Assembly: GCA_947649625.1 (NCBI GenBank)
Contig: CANSSJ010000005.1
Location: forward strand, 1-58,432
Direction of reading: 5' to 3'
Length of the DNA: 58,432 nucleotides
Source of the DNA: an uncultured Bacillota bacterium
Lineage (GTDB): Bacteria > Bacillota > Clostridia > Oscillospirales > Oscillospiraceae
Position numbers and translations under genes: made by a program. The notes beneath the pieces were generated by a model that was given only the letters and a program-made list of their open reading frames with translations, did not search any database and had not been told where the DNA came from. Positions 50,795 to 58,432 of the stretch are shown in pieces. How positions within the stretch are numbered: the first letter of the stretch is position 1; each line of letters begins with the position of its first letter.

Positions 50795-51880
50795 ATGGTG
50801 AGTAGTAATTCTCTTTCCATGCTGTATGGAAAAGATATCCTGGTGTATGGGATAGGATCGGTTGGAAGAACGATCCTATCGTATCTATGTGCCATGCCCG
50901 ATCAGATTCATTTAATTGGGATTGCGCTCACTCATGCTGACCAGGAAGGGCGGGATCAGGTCACAGGACTGAAAATTCGCAATATCCGCCAGTGGGCAGA
51001 AGAATATCCGGAGGCAGTTGTTTTAATTGCCACATCGGACACCTACCATAAAGAGATTGCGGAAATCTGTCAGCGCGAGGGATTTCAGGATATTATTCCA
51101 ATCACACCTTCTCTGAAAGATGCCATTACCTGCGCCTTTTTTGAACAGTATTTCACAAAAAAAGATGTGGATTTAAGCGGACGCCATATTCAATTAGGCG
51201 ATGCAAAATTTTTAAATCCTTTTCAAATCAATTTACCCAATAGTGCAAATATATTTGGTCAGCTAAAAGATATTGTTTTTCCGCATTTATTTCCTGATTG
51301 GTCCTTGCTGGACGAGGGTCCCTATGACCCGGACGGCATATTAGCCCTGGACCCTGGAGGCATTGTGTTGGACTGCGGCGCGAACTTTGGAACATTTTCC
51401 GCCTATGCGGCGTCGAAAAGCTGCAAATGCTATGCTTTTGAGCCCACGCCAGAATTACAGCCTGTTTTACACGAATACACTGATCTCTACCCCGGAAAAA
51501 TCATGCCGGTGGAACGCGCCTTATCCAATCAAAACGGAACAGCTACATTTCATCTGAGCAGCTACAGCTGCGGCGCGAATTCGCTGCTTGACCGCGTTCA
51601 GACACAGAAGAATATCACGGTTCAGACTATAACGGTCGACTCTTTTGTAGAACAAAACCGGCTTGAAACAGTGGATTTTATAAAGGCGGACATTGAGGGC
51701 GCCGAGCGGCTGATGCTGGAAGGAGCGCAAAACACCCTGGCAAAATATGCGCCCAAATTGTCGCTGTGTACGTATCACCTTCCAGATGATAAAGAGGTCT
51801 TGGCTAAACTAATTTTAAAAGCAAACCCCAAATATAAAATTGAATATTGCTGGGAGAAACTATATGCGTATGTTCCTTAA
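50795..51880 (+). CDS. FkbM-type methyltransferase with N-terminal Rossmann-like module
   Basis: The 361-residue protein has an N-terminal nucleotide-binding-like fold (KDILVYGIGSVGRTILSYL, VVLIATSDTYHKEIAEIC) and a C-terminal FkbM methyltransferase (GIVLDCGANFGTFSAYAA, CYAFEPTPELQPVL, DFIKADIEGAERLML). It probably methylates a sugar of the glycan. The N-terminal module resembles that of the next protein. GGAGGGCTCTAA precedes ATG 50795. Confidence 0.85.
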   Translation: MVSSNSLSMLYGKDILVYGIGSVGRTILSYLCAMPDQIHLIGIALTHADQEGRDQVTGLKIRNIRQWAEEYPEAVVLIATSDTYHKEIAEICQREGFQDIIPITPSLKDAITCAFFEQYFTKKDVDLSGRHIQLGDAKFLNPFQINLPNSANIFGQLKDIVFPHLFPDWSLLDEGPYDPDGILALDPGGIVLDCGANFGTFSAYAASKSCKCYAFEPTPELQPVLHEYTDLYPGKIMPVERALSNQNGTATFHLSSYSCGANSLLDRVQTQKNITVQTITVDSFVEQNRLETVDFIKADIEGAERLMLEGAQNTLAKYAPKLSLCTYHLPDDKEVLAKLILKANPKYKIEYCWEKLYAYVP

Positions 51881-51900
51881 GAAAGAAGAGGTGCATTGTA

Positions 51901-53151
51901 ATGAAATATAAATATGCGCACCCAGAGTTTTTTAACGGCGTGCCCCGCCCGGATTTTAAATCTCTGAGCGGTAATCTTGTCATTTATGGCGCGGGCTTTC
52001 AAGGTTTATTAGCCGCCTATCTCCTGGATCAGCAAGGGATTAAGGTGCTCTGTTTTGGGGATCAGGATGTGAAAAAGCAAGGGACTACTTATTATGGCCT
52101 GCCCGTTTATTCGCCTGAGGAAATGAAATATAAATTTCCCCAGGCAGTTCCCATTGTTACACCTTATAATTTGCGCCCCGCTTTTGAATATGTAAAAAAC
52201 GATTTAGGCTATGAAAACGCTGTTACACCATTTTCTCTGTTTTTAGAGTTTGATTCCGGAAAATTTAACGATTTGCCGGAAATTCCCGAGTGGTATCACC
52301 CTGACAGTTTGGATTATACAATTGATATGTTTATGAAGCAATGTATCAATCTTCAAACAGCACATCAGTTATTTGGAATTGATGCGTCCGTAACAGAAGT
52401 TTGCAACCTTCGATGCAGAAACTGCACAAGCTTGATGCCAAACTATCAAAATCCCCGACATTTTGATGCAGCGGATTTTCTCCACGATATGAGAGTCATC
52501 ATGCAAGGCCGTATGATCCATCATATTTTTTTAGAGGGCGGAGAAGCATTTTTATGGAAGCCGCTGTCTAAAGTAATCCGAGAGCTTTGCCAAGCGAAAG
52601 AATTGATGAATCTGATCGTGCTTACGAATGGTACAGTAATACCAGACGATGACTTGTTGGAGGCTCTGCAGCATCCAAAGGTTAGGGTCCGTATTTCTGA
52701 TTATGGATCAATTACTAAAAAGGAACAATTATCATCTCTTTTTGAAAAGAATAAAATTAAATATATTTTGCACAGTCAAAAATGGTACGAGTTATCCGCT
52801 TTCCACAAAGAACAATATTCAGAAGAAAAACTTCGTCAAGTTTTAATTGACTGCTGCAAAGCAACAGGGACTGGCTCCTACCTTGTGGATGGCAAATTGT
52901 TTCGTTGCCCTATTCAGGCCCAGTTACACTGTCTTAATATTTACCCCTCTAAAGAAAAAGACTATGTTAATTTAAGAGATACAGATGGCGCTCGCTTACA
53001 GAAAAGAATTTCAGAATTTATGAGTGCAAAGCATACGCCGCCGATGGTGGAATTGTGCCTCCATTGCGATGGTCGCGGTTATGCTGGAGTAGAAGTCCCT
53101 CCTGCGGAGCAGTTGGCCCCAGGTGAGAAAATCCAAGTTCGGTTTGAGTAA
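51901..53151 (+). CDS. Radical SAM protein with N-terminal Rossmann-like module
   Basis: The 416-residue protein has an N-terminal module (NLVIYGAGFQGLLAAYLL, GLPVYSPEEM) like that of the preceding FkbM protein, then a radical SAM core: EVCNLRCRNCTSLMPN (CX3CX2C) and FLEGGEAFLWKPL. The C-terminus has CLHCDGRGYAG. It may modify a sugar or the flagellin peptide. AAGAAGAGGTGC precedes ATG 51901. Local composition is more AT-rich than the surrounding genome, suggesting acquisition. Confidence 0.82.
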   Translation: MKYKYAHPEFFNGVPRPDFKSLSGNLVIYGAGFQGLLAAYLLDQQGIKVLCFGDQDVKKQGTTYYGLPVYSPEEMKYKFPQAVPIVTPYNLRPAFEYVKNDLGYENAVTPFSLFLEFDSGKFNDLPEIPEWYHPDSLDYTIDMFMKQCINLQTAHQLFGIDASVTEVCNLRCRNCTSLMPNYQNPRHFDAADFLHDMRVIMQGRMIHHIFLEGGEAFLWKPLSKVIRELCQAKELMNLIVLTNGTVIPDDDLLEALQHPKVRVRISDYGSITKKEQLSSLFEKNKIKYILHSQKWYELSAFHKEQYSEEKLRQVLIDCCKATGTGSYLVDGKLFRCPIQAQLHCLNIYPSKEKDYVNLRDTDGARLQKRISEFMSAKHTPPMVELCLHCDGRGYAGVEVPPAEQLAPGEKIQVRFE

Positions 53152-53184
53152 CAATGCAGCGGCTGTTGCGGTTGGAGGATAAAG

Positions 53185-54723
53185 ATGGATTGTCAAGTGA
53201 CAATATATACGCGGGTTTATAATACAGAGGAGTTTCTTCCGCAATGCTTGGAAAGCGTCGTCAACCAGACCTATCGGAACTTTCAGCATCTTATTATTGA
53301 TAACGGCTGCACAGATGGGTGTACAGAGATACTGAACGATTATGTGAAAAATTATTCATGGGTCAAGCTGATTCGGTTTGAAAAAAATCAACATTCGATT
53401 GATAACTCCAAATGGATCAATACCCCATACTTCGCAGTATTGGACTCTGACGATTGGTGGGAACCCGATTATTTGGAGCGGTTGATTTCGTTTTTGGAAG
53501 AAAACGATTTGGATCTGGCTGTAACTGGTACAATGCAGTACATACAGAAACAGGGCGTCAGTCAAGTTATGCGGAAGCTGGCACAGCCCGTAGTCCTGAC
53601 ACAGCGTCAGTTTGCGCAGAATTACCCTCAGCTCTGGACATTTCCAAGCACAGCATGGGCAACCATTCAAAAGACGTCGATCTACAAGGGTACGGACTTT
53701 TCCGGAACGCTTGGCCTCGCTTACGGCGGCGACACAATGCAAATACTCAAATATATCGAGCATTGCTCCCGCATCGGCATTGACAGCTCCGCTCTCTACC
53801 ACTACCGCATCCATCCCAAAGGTATGACCTATCAATACGACCCTCGCCGGTTTGACGCGAATATCGCCATATATGAGCAGATCAAAAATTTCCTTGAGAC
53901 CCACCATACCTTTGACGCGCCCAAGCAGGATTGGCTGAAACGGGTGCATCTAAGCTCTATGACCGTCACTCTGGGGCTGCTGAGGGATGCGCATATTCCA
54001 GCTGACGAGAAGCTGACGGAGTGTGTCCGAATCATAGAGCACCCATTGACCGCCGCGGCCCTGACCAGCGACTGCGGCGAGCGGGAGCAGTGGTTCTCCG
54101 TCATATGGGAAATTGTCTTTTCCGCCATGGCGGAAGAAACGCTCGTTGATGTGGAGAAGCTCCATTCACTCCTGCGGCTTCTTGCTCCTCGGTGCTGTGG
54201 AGCGGTACGGTCCGGGAATCCGGGACTGTTTACCCGGGAGCCAGGTTTGTTGGACGCCTTGCGAAAAGATGACTGGGGGCAGATGGTCCGTCAAGTGATG
54301 GAGCTGATTGTTCAAAAGCGGTATTCCAAGCAGTTCGATTTGGGACAAGCGCTTGGAAGCCTGATTCCCGCCAAAACGCCGCTGGCGGGGATGACAGACA
54401 CCCGATTTTTCCGTGAGTATTCGGAGGTCTGTATGCTGGTCCTCAGCAAGGGCTACTCCGCCGCCCTGGAACAGATGACCGGCCTGCTGCTGGAACAAAA
54501 AAAGCTGTATGCCAAAGAGGTATTTTTGGAGTTGTATCTGTCTCTTTCCGCCCTGGAGGAGCAGGTCCCGGCGTTTCTGTTTGGTAAAATGCAGCTGGCG
54601 TGGCTCTGCCTGAATCAGGGCAGGCGGGAGGAGTGCCAGGCTTTGGCGGACGAGCTGACAGAGATGGGTCTGGACAGCGAGGAGCTGTCCGAGCTGCGCC
54701 GTGCGCTGGAGGAACAGTCATGA
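53185..54723 (+). CDS. Glycosyltransferase family 2 with C-terminal extension
   Basis: The 512-residue protein has a GT2 domain in residues 1-230 (QVTIYTRVYNTEEFLPQCLES, LIIDNGCTDGCTE, FAVLDSDDWWEPDYLERL) and about 280 further helical residues. GGTTGGAGGATAAAG precedes ATG 53185. Its stop overlaps the next start (ATGA at 54720), so the two are coupled. Confidence 0.87.
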   Translation: MDCQVTIYTRVYNTEEFLPQCLESVVNQTYRNFQHLIIDNGCTDGCTEILNDYVKNYSWVKLIRFEKNQHSIDNSKWINTPYFAVLDSDDWWEPDYLERLISFLEENDLDLAVTGTMQYIQKQGVSQVMRKLAQPVVLTQRQFAQNYPQLWTFPSTAWATIQKTSIYKGTDFSGTLGLAYGGDTMQILKYIEHCSRIGIDSSALYHYRIHPKGMTYQYDPRRFDANIAIYEQIKNFLETHHTFDAPKQDWLKRVHLSSMTVTLGLLRDAHIPADEKLTECVRIIEHPLTAAALTSDCGEREQWFSVIWEIVFSAMAEETLVDVEKLHSLLRLLAPRCCGAVRSGNPGLFTREPGLLDALRKDDWGQMVRQVMELIVQKRYSKQFDLGQALGSLIPAKTPLAGMTDTRFFREYSEVCMLVLSKGYSAALEQMTGLLLEQKKLYAKEVFLELYLSLSALEEQVPAFLFGKMQLAWLCLNQGRREECQALADELTEMGLDSEELSELRRALEEQS

Positions 54724-55808
54724 AAAAGCTCCTGCTCTACGGCCACGGCGGTGCCTATAACCACGGGGCGGAGGCCATCCTGCGCTCCAGCCTGCCTGTT
54801 TTCCGTAGGGCGGGCGTTTCAATCTTTCTGTCCACTCACTTCCCAGAGCAGGACCAGAAATTCGGCCTGGACAAGCTGGTGGACCGCCTGATTCCGGCGG
54901 ATCTGACATGGATACCCCAGGAAAAGGCCGCTCCCGACTATAAGACCCGGGAGCTGCTTGCCGCACAAATTTATCGAGACGCTCTAAACGAAATTGACAG
55001 CGAGACTGTCTGTATTGGCGTGGGCGGGGACAACTACTGCTACCCCAACTGGCACCGGCAGAGTATTTTCCACCGCACAGCCAAGGAGCGGGGCGGGCAG
55101 AGCATCCTGTGGGGCTGTTCCATTCAGCCGGAGCTGATCGACGAGCGGATGGCGGCAGTTCTGCGGGGACACGATCATATCTTTGCTCGGGAGAGCTTGA
55201 CAGCGGCGGCCTTGCGGACCCGTGGCATTACACAGATAACACAGCGACCCGACCCAGCGTTTTTTCTGCAGCCAGAGCCGATTTCCCTTCCGGTGGGCTT
55301 CCAGGGAAGCGTTGCGGCGGTAAACCTCAGCCCGATGCTGCTGCGCCGGTCCGACAGGCTGCTGAGCGATTTTGTGCAGGCAGCCCGTTTTCTGCTGAAT
55401 AAAGCGGATACGCTGCTGCTTCTGCCCCATGTCACCATGCCGGTGGACGATGACCGGGAGGCCCTGGAGAAACTGGTTTTCCATCTTTCACCAGAGGAAC
55501 GCAGACGGCTTTGTCAGGTACCTGATAAAGCCAACGCCGCCCAACGGAAATACCTGATCTCCCGGTGTGAGTTGCTGGTCTGCTGCCGCACCCATGCGTC
55601 CATCGCTGGATATTCCTCCGGAGTGCCCACGCTGGTGGTGGGCTATTCCGTCAAATCTCGGGGAATTGGTCTGGACTTGGGAATGGAACAGTGGGTAATT
55701 CCCGTGGAGAACAGCGTTAAACTTCCAGGGCTGACAGCGAAACTGTGGGAAACAAGAAATGAAATCCGAGTATTGCTTCAGCGACAAATCAAAAATATGC
55801 CGCCATAA
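54720..55808 (+). CDS. Polysaccharide pyruvyl transferase family protein
   Basis: The 362-residue protein fits the PS_pyruv_trans family: LLLYGHGGAYNHGAEAILRSS, VCIGVGGDNYCY, SILWGCSIQP, and near the end LVCCRTHASIAGYSSGVPTLVVGYSVKSRGI. The family adds pyruvate ketals to glycans. It closes the glycosylation cluster and overlaps the GT2 gene by four bases. Confidence 0.88.
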   Translation: MKKLLLYGHGGAYNHGAEAILRSSLPVFRRAGVSIFLSTHFPEQDQKFGLDKLVDRLIPADLTWIPQEKAAPDYKTRELLAAQIYRDALNEIDSETVCIGVGGDNYCYPNWHRQSIFHRTAKERGGQSILWGCSIQPELIDERMAAVLRGHDHIFARESLTAAALRTRGITQITQRPDPAFFLQPEPISLPVGFQGSVAAVNLSPMLLRRSDRLLSDFVQAARFLLNKADTLLLLPHVTMPVDDDREALEKLVFHLSPEERRRLCQVPDKANAAQRKYLISRCELLVCCRTHASIAGYSSGVPTLVVGYSVKSRGIGLDLGMEQWVIPVENSVKLPGLTAKLWETRNEIRVLLQRQIKNMPP

Positions 55809-55838
55809 AAGAGCTTTCTTCATTTGAAGAAAGCTCTT
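55809..55838. terminator. Bidirectional terminator between the glycosylation cluster and the spore-protein gene
   Basis: A 13-bp perfect stem, arms 55809-55821 and 55826-55838 with loop ATTT, flanked by AAAA and TTAAA. Confidence 0.85.
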
Positions 55839-55843
55839 AAACT

Positions 55844-56107
55844 CTATAAACGCAGTTCCGCTTGATATGTAACCGTGACCTGATGTCCCGCTGCTGTTCG
55901 GTCAGCCCGCTGGAAATTCGCAGTTTTTATGGGTATCATCTTCTTGACCATCTGGCCGCCCACGGAACCGGCCTGCTTGCTGGTCAGGTCGCCGTTGTAG
56001 CCCTGCTTCAGGTTGACGCCCACCTCGTTGGCCGCCTCCATCTTGAACTTGTTCATAGCCTCGCGGGCATTGGGAACCATGATCTTATTGCTGTTGCTGT
56101 TAGACAT
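55844..56107 (-). CDS. Small acid-soluble spore protein, alpha/beta type
   Basis: The 87-residue protein contains NEVGVNLKQGYNGDLTSKQAG, which holds the GPR protease cleavage region and the DNA-binding helix of alpha/beta SASPs, and SVGGQMVKKMI. About 25 extra residues (FQRADRTAAGHQVTVTYQAE) follow the normal end. It protects spore DNA. AAAGGAGAG precedes ATG 56107. Sigma-G control is expected but no promoter was defined. Confidence 0.88.
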   Translation of the reverse strand: MSNSNSNKIMVPNAREAMNKFKMEAANEVGVNLKQGYNGDLTSKQAGSVGGQMVKKMIPIKTANFQRADRTAAGHQVTVTYQAELRL

Positions 56108-56166
56108 GATTTTTCTCTCCTTTTCATTCGGTTTTTGTTTCGGTTGGATGGAACATCCACACATAG

Positions 56167-56934
<768 letters not shown>

Positions 56935-56949
56935 AAAAATCCCCACTCT

Positions 56950-57080
56950 AAAAAGGTGTACTTTTTTAGAGTGGGGATTTTTTTGTTTACAGTTTCTCAA
57001 TCGGCATGGCAGCCCGGAAAGTTAAGTCTTTCCCCAAAATTTTTTGAAAAAATTTTTGCTCTAAAAAAGTACACCTTTTT
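56950..57080 (+). other. Invertible DNA segment, unit 2 (orientation B)
   Basis: Inverted repeats 56950-56971 and 57059-57080 (22 bp, core GTGTAC) bound an 87-bp segment (56972-57058) that is reversed relative to unit 1. In this orientation the left repeat and its flanks form a stem of about 22 bp (from about 56934 to 56985) ending in seven T, a strong intrinsic terminator between recombinase and tnpB-like gene. A frame open from GTG 56956 runs through the segment into the TnpB-like ORF. Confidence 0.88.
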
Positions 57081-57108
57081 GAACCCGCAGGAAGGACGTG
57101 CCAGAAAA

Positions 57109-58251
57109 ATGGCGGTGAAAACGGACAGGGCAGAAAAAGAGCCCATGCGCTTTACCACCATCAAGGCCCGGCTCGATCCCACTCCGGAACAGGCGGAGCT
57201 GTTTGAAAAGACCTTTCGCTGTTGTCGCTACATCTGGAACCGGATGCTCTCCGACCAGGAGCGGTTTTATCTGGAGACCGGCGCCCACTTCATTCCCACC
57301 CCAGCCAAGTACAAAAAGGAGGCGCCCTTCCTCACCGAGGTGGACAATCAGGCGCTGACCCAGGAGTACAACCACCTGGCCCGGGCGTTCCGGCAGTTCT
57401 TCAAGGACCCGGGCACATTTCGCCATCCAAAATACAAATCCAAAACTGACCGGGACTCTTTTACCGCCTGCAACCACATGTTTGAATCCGGTCCCACCAT
57501 TTATATCACTCGGGACGGTATCCGGATGACCAAAGCGGGGATCGTCAAGGCGAAGTTTCCCCAGCGGCCCCGAAACGGGTGGAAATTGAAGCGGATCACA
57601 GTGGAAAAGACAAAGACAGGAAAATATTTCTGCTACATCCTCTACGAATACCCCGCCAGGAAAGCGGAACCCGTCTCCCCCACCCCCGAGACCACCCTGG
57701 GCCTGAAATATTCCGGCAGTCATTTTTACGTCTCAGACGACGGTTCCACGGCGGACCCGCCCAAGTGGCTGAAGGATTCCCAGGCCAGGCTGGTCAGGCT
57801 CCAGCAGAAGCTGAGCCGGATGGAACCAGGTTCCAAAAACTATCAGGAGACGGTGCAGAAGCTCCGCCAGATTCACGAGCACATCGCCAACCAGCGGCGG
57901 GACTACATCCACAAGGAGTCCCGAAAGCTGGCCGACCAGTGGGACGCCGTCTGCGTCCGGGAGGACGACCTGCAGGAGCTGGCTCAAAAGATCACCCGGG
58001 GCAGCACAGTGGACTCCGGCTTCGGCCGGTTCCGGGAATGTCTCCGATACAAGCTGGAGCGGCAGGGGAAGCAGCTGGTCACGGTGGACCGTTACACCCC
58101 CACCACCCGCACCTGCTCCGCCTGCGGGGCGGTCCGGGAGAACGACCTCCTGGAAAAGACCTGGACCTGTCCGGAGTGCGGCGCGGTGCATGACCGGGAG
58201 GTCAACGCCGCCAAGAACATCAAACAGGAAGGTTTGGCGCGTTTGCGCTGA
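57109..58251 (+). CDS. Nuclease-dead TnpB-family protein (TldR-like), unit 2
   Basis: The 380-residue protein is a close paralogue of the unit 1 protein (well over 90% identical by eye), with the same changes: Lys200 in GLKYS where TnpB has the RuvC-I Asp, and Glu364 in REVNAA at RuvC-III; Glu285 is retained. The zinc ribbon is intact. It lies downstream of the intact recombinase and the invertible segment. The final residues differ (GLARLR against GLAQIAHDR). The window ends 181 bp later, so I cannot see which gene follows; a second csrA/flagellin-type target is the prediction. Confidence 0.9.
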   Translation: MAVKTDRAEKEPMRFTTIKARLDPTPEQAELFEKTFRCCRYIWNRMLSDQERFYLETGAHFIPTPAKYKKEAPFLTEVDNQALTQEYNHLARAFRQFFKDPGTFRHPKYKSKTDRDSFTACNHMFESGPTIYITRDGIRMTKAGIVKAKFPQRPRNGWKLKRITVEKTKTGKYFCYILYEYPARKAEPVSPTPETTLGLKYSGSHFYVSDDGSTADPPKWLKDSQARLVRLQQKLSRMEPGSKNYQETVQKLRQIHEHIANQRRDYIHKESRKLADQWDAVCVREDDLQELAQKITRGSTVDSGFGRFRECLRYKLERQGKQLVTVDRYTPTTRTCSACGAVRENDLLEKTWTCPECGAVHDREVNAAKNIKQEGLARLR

Positions 58252-58259
58252 TCCAATAA

Positions 58260-58432
58260 CCAGCCGCGAGCCCAGCGTAAGCGGGTCGCGGTTGGGGAGG
58301 AGAAGCAAGGGAACGGAATGAGGAATGCCTACAAGGCATCCCGAATGAAGTGGACTTTGCTTCGACGATAGGCCGGTCGGGACGCCGGTGAATGCCCGCA
58401 ATCCCGCCAGGGAAGCGTTGAGTTCGGGGCCG
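58260..58432 (+). ncRNA. Candidate guide/omega-type RNA region of unit 2 (cut by window end)
   Basis: Hairpin B' (58260-58273 with 58283-58295, bulged G, same GCCCAGCGTAAGCGGG head as unit 1 but a different stem) is followed by hairpin C' (arms 58325-58330 and 58334-58339) and then block A' (58367-58432), 65/66 identical to unit 1 block A. Here B' precedes A', while in unit 1 block A comes first. Confidence 0.55.

Noticed and set aside
56956..57108. N-terminal extension of the unit 2 TnpB-like protein through the invertible segment (GTG start)
   Set aside because: No SD before it, no such extension in unit 1 (stop at 42232-42234), and the ORF exists only because the segment lacks stops in this orientation.

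Overview
The window looks like a chromosome segment of a GC-rich, motile, spore-forming anaerobic Firmicute, probably an Oscillospiraceae-type gut clostridium (Flavonifractor/Intestinimonas/Oscillibacter-like). Evidence: spo0A, an alpha/beta-type small acid-soluble spore protein, anaerobic ribonucleotide reductase NrdD/NrdG, a two-subunit class I fumarase, flagellin with csrA, near-consensus sigma-A promoters and strong Shine-Dalgarno sites. The genus is an inference; no rRNA gene is present.

Layout. 1-7.3 kb: housekeeping and catabolic genes (GNAT, cupin, mtaB, CofE-like ligase, VanX-like lipoprotein, PrdX-type editing protein, amidohydrolase, sodium symporter). 7.35-8.2 kb: a 48-codon gene divergent from a small HTH gene, then a compact locus with two perfect-spacing promoters converging on a 23-codon ORF, resembling a type I toxin-antitoxin module. 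8.2-16.2 kb (minus strand): a polytopic membrane protein, pyk, metG, two membrane proteins, mnmA. 16.3-21 kb: nrdD-nrdG and a fumarase operon with a small zinc-ribbon gene between its two subunits. 21-27.8 kb: five collinear genes with TPR, SUFU, DUF2185-like and DUF4261-like modules (polymorphic-toxin-immunity style). 27.8-31.1 kb: a Crp/Fnr regulator and a complete ABC importer. 31.3-33.7 kb: TSCPD protein, spo0A, a second pyruvate-kinase-like gene. 33.8-38.9 kb: an integrative mobilizable element (large serine recombinase, relaxase with a nested ORF, MobC, oriT candidate, RepA-like ATPase), followed by DUF6076 and AlbA_2 proteins.

42.0-58.4 kb is the most interesting part. Two paralogous units each contain, in order: the 3' end of a Hin/Pin-type serine recombinase gene (intact in the second, only a 38-codon tail in the first), an 87-bp segment bounded by 22-bp inverted repeats, a TnpB-family gene, and a structured-RNA-like region. 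The 87-bp segment lies in OPPOSITE orientations in the two units (84/87 identical after reverse complementing), so it has inverted. Both TnpB-like proteins carry Lys at the RuvC-I Asp and Glu at the RuvC-III Asp, so they are very probably nuclease-dead, like the TldR RNA-guided repressors described beside flagellin genes in Enterobacteriaceae. In the first unit the gene is followed directly by csrA and flagellin, and then by a seven-gene glycosylation cluster (GT2-FkbM fusion, rfbF-like cytidylyltransferase, two GT2s, FkbM methyltransferase, radical SAM protein, polysaccharide pyruvyl transferase). The second unit runs off the window.

Working model (inference): a recombinase-controlled invertible terminator/promoter sets expression of an RNA-guided, nuclease-dead TnpB repressor that controls flagellin choice, with CsrA and flagellin glycosylation as further layers. 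All coordinates were counted by hand; no searches or folding programs were run.
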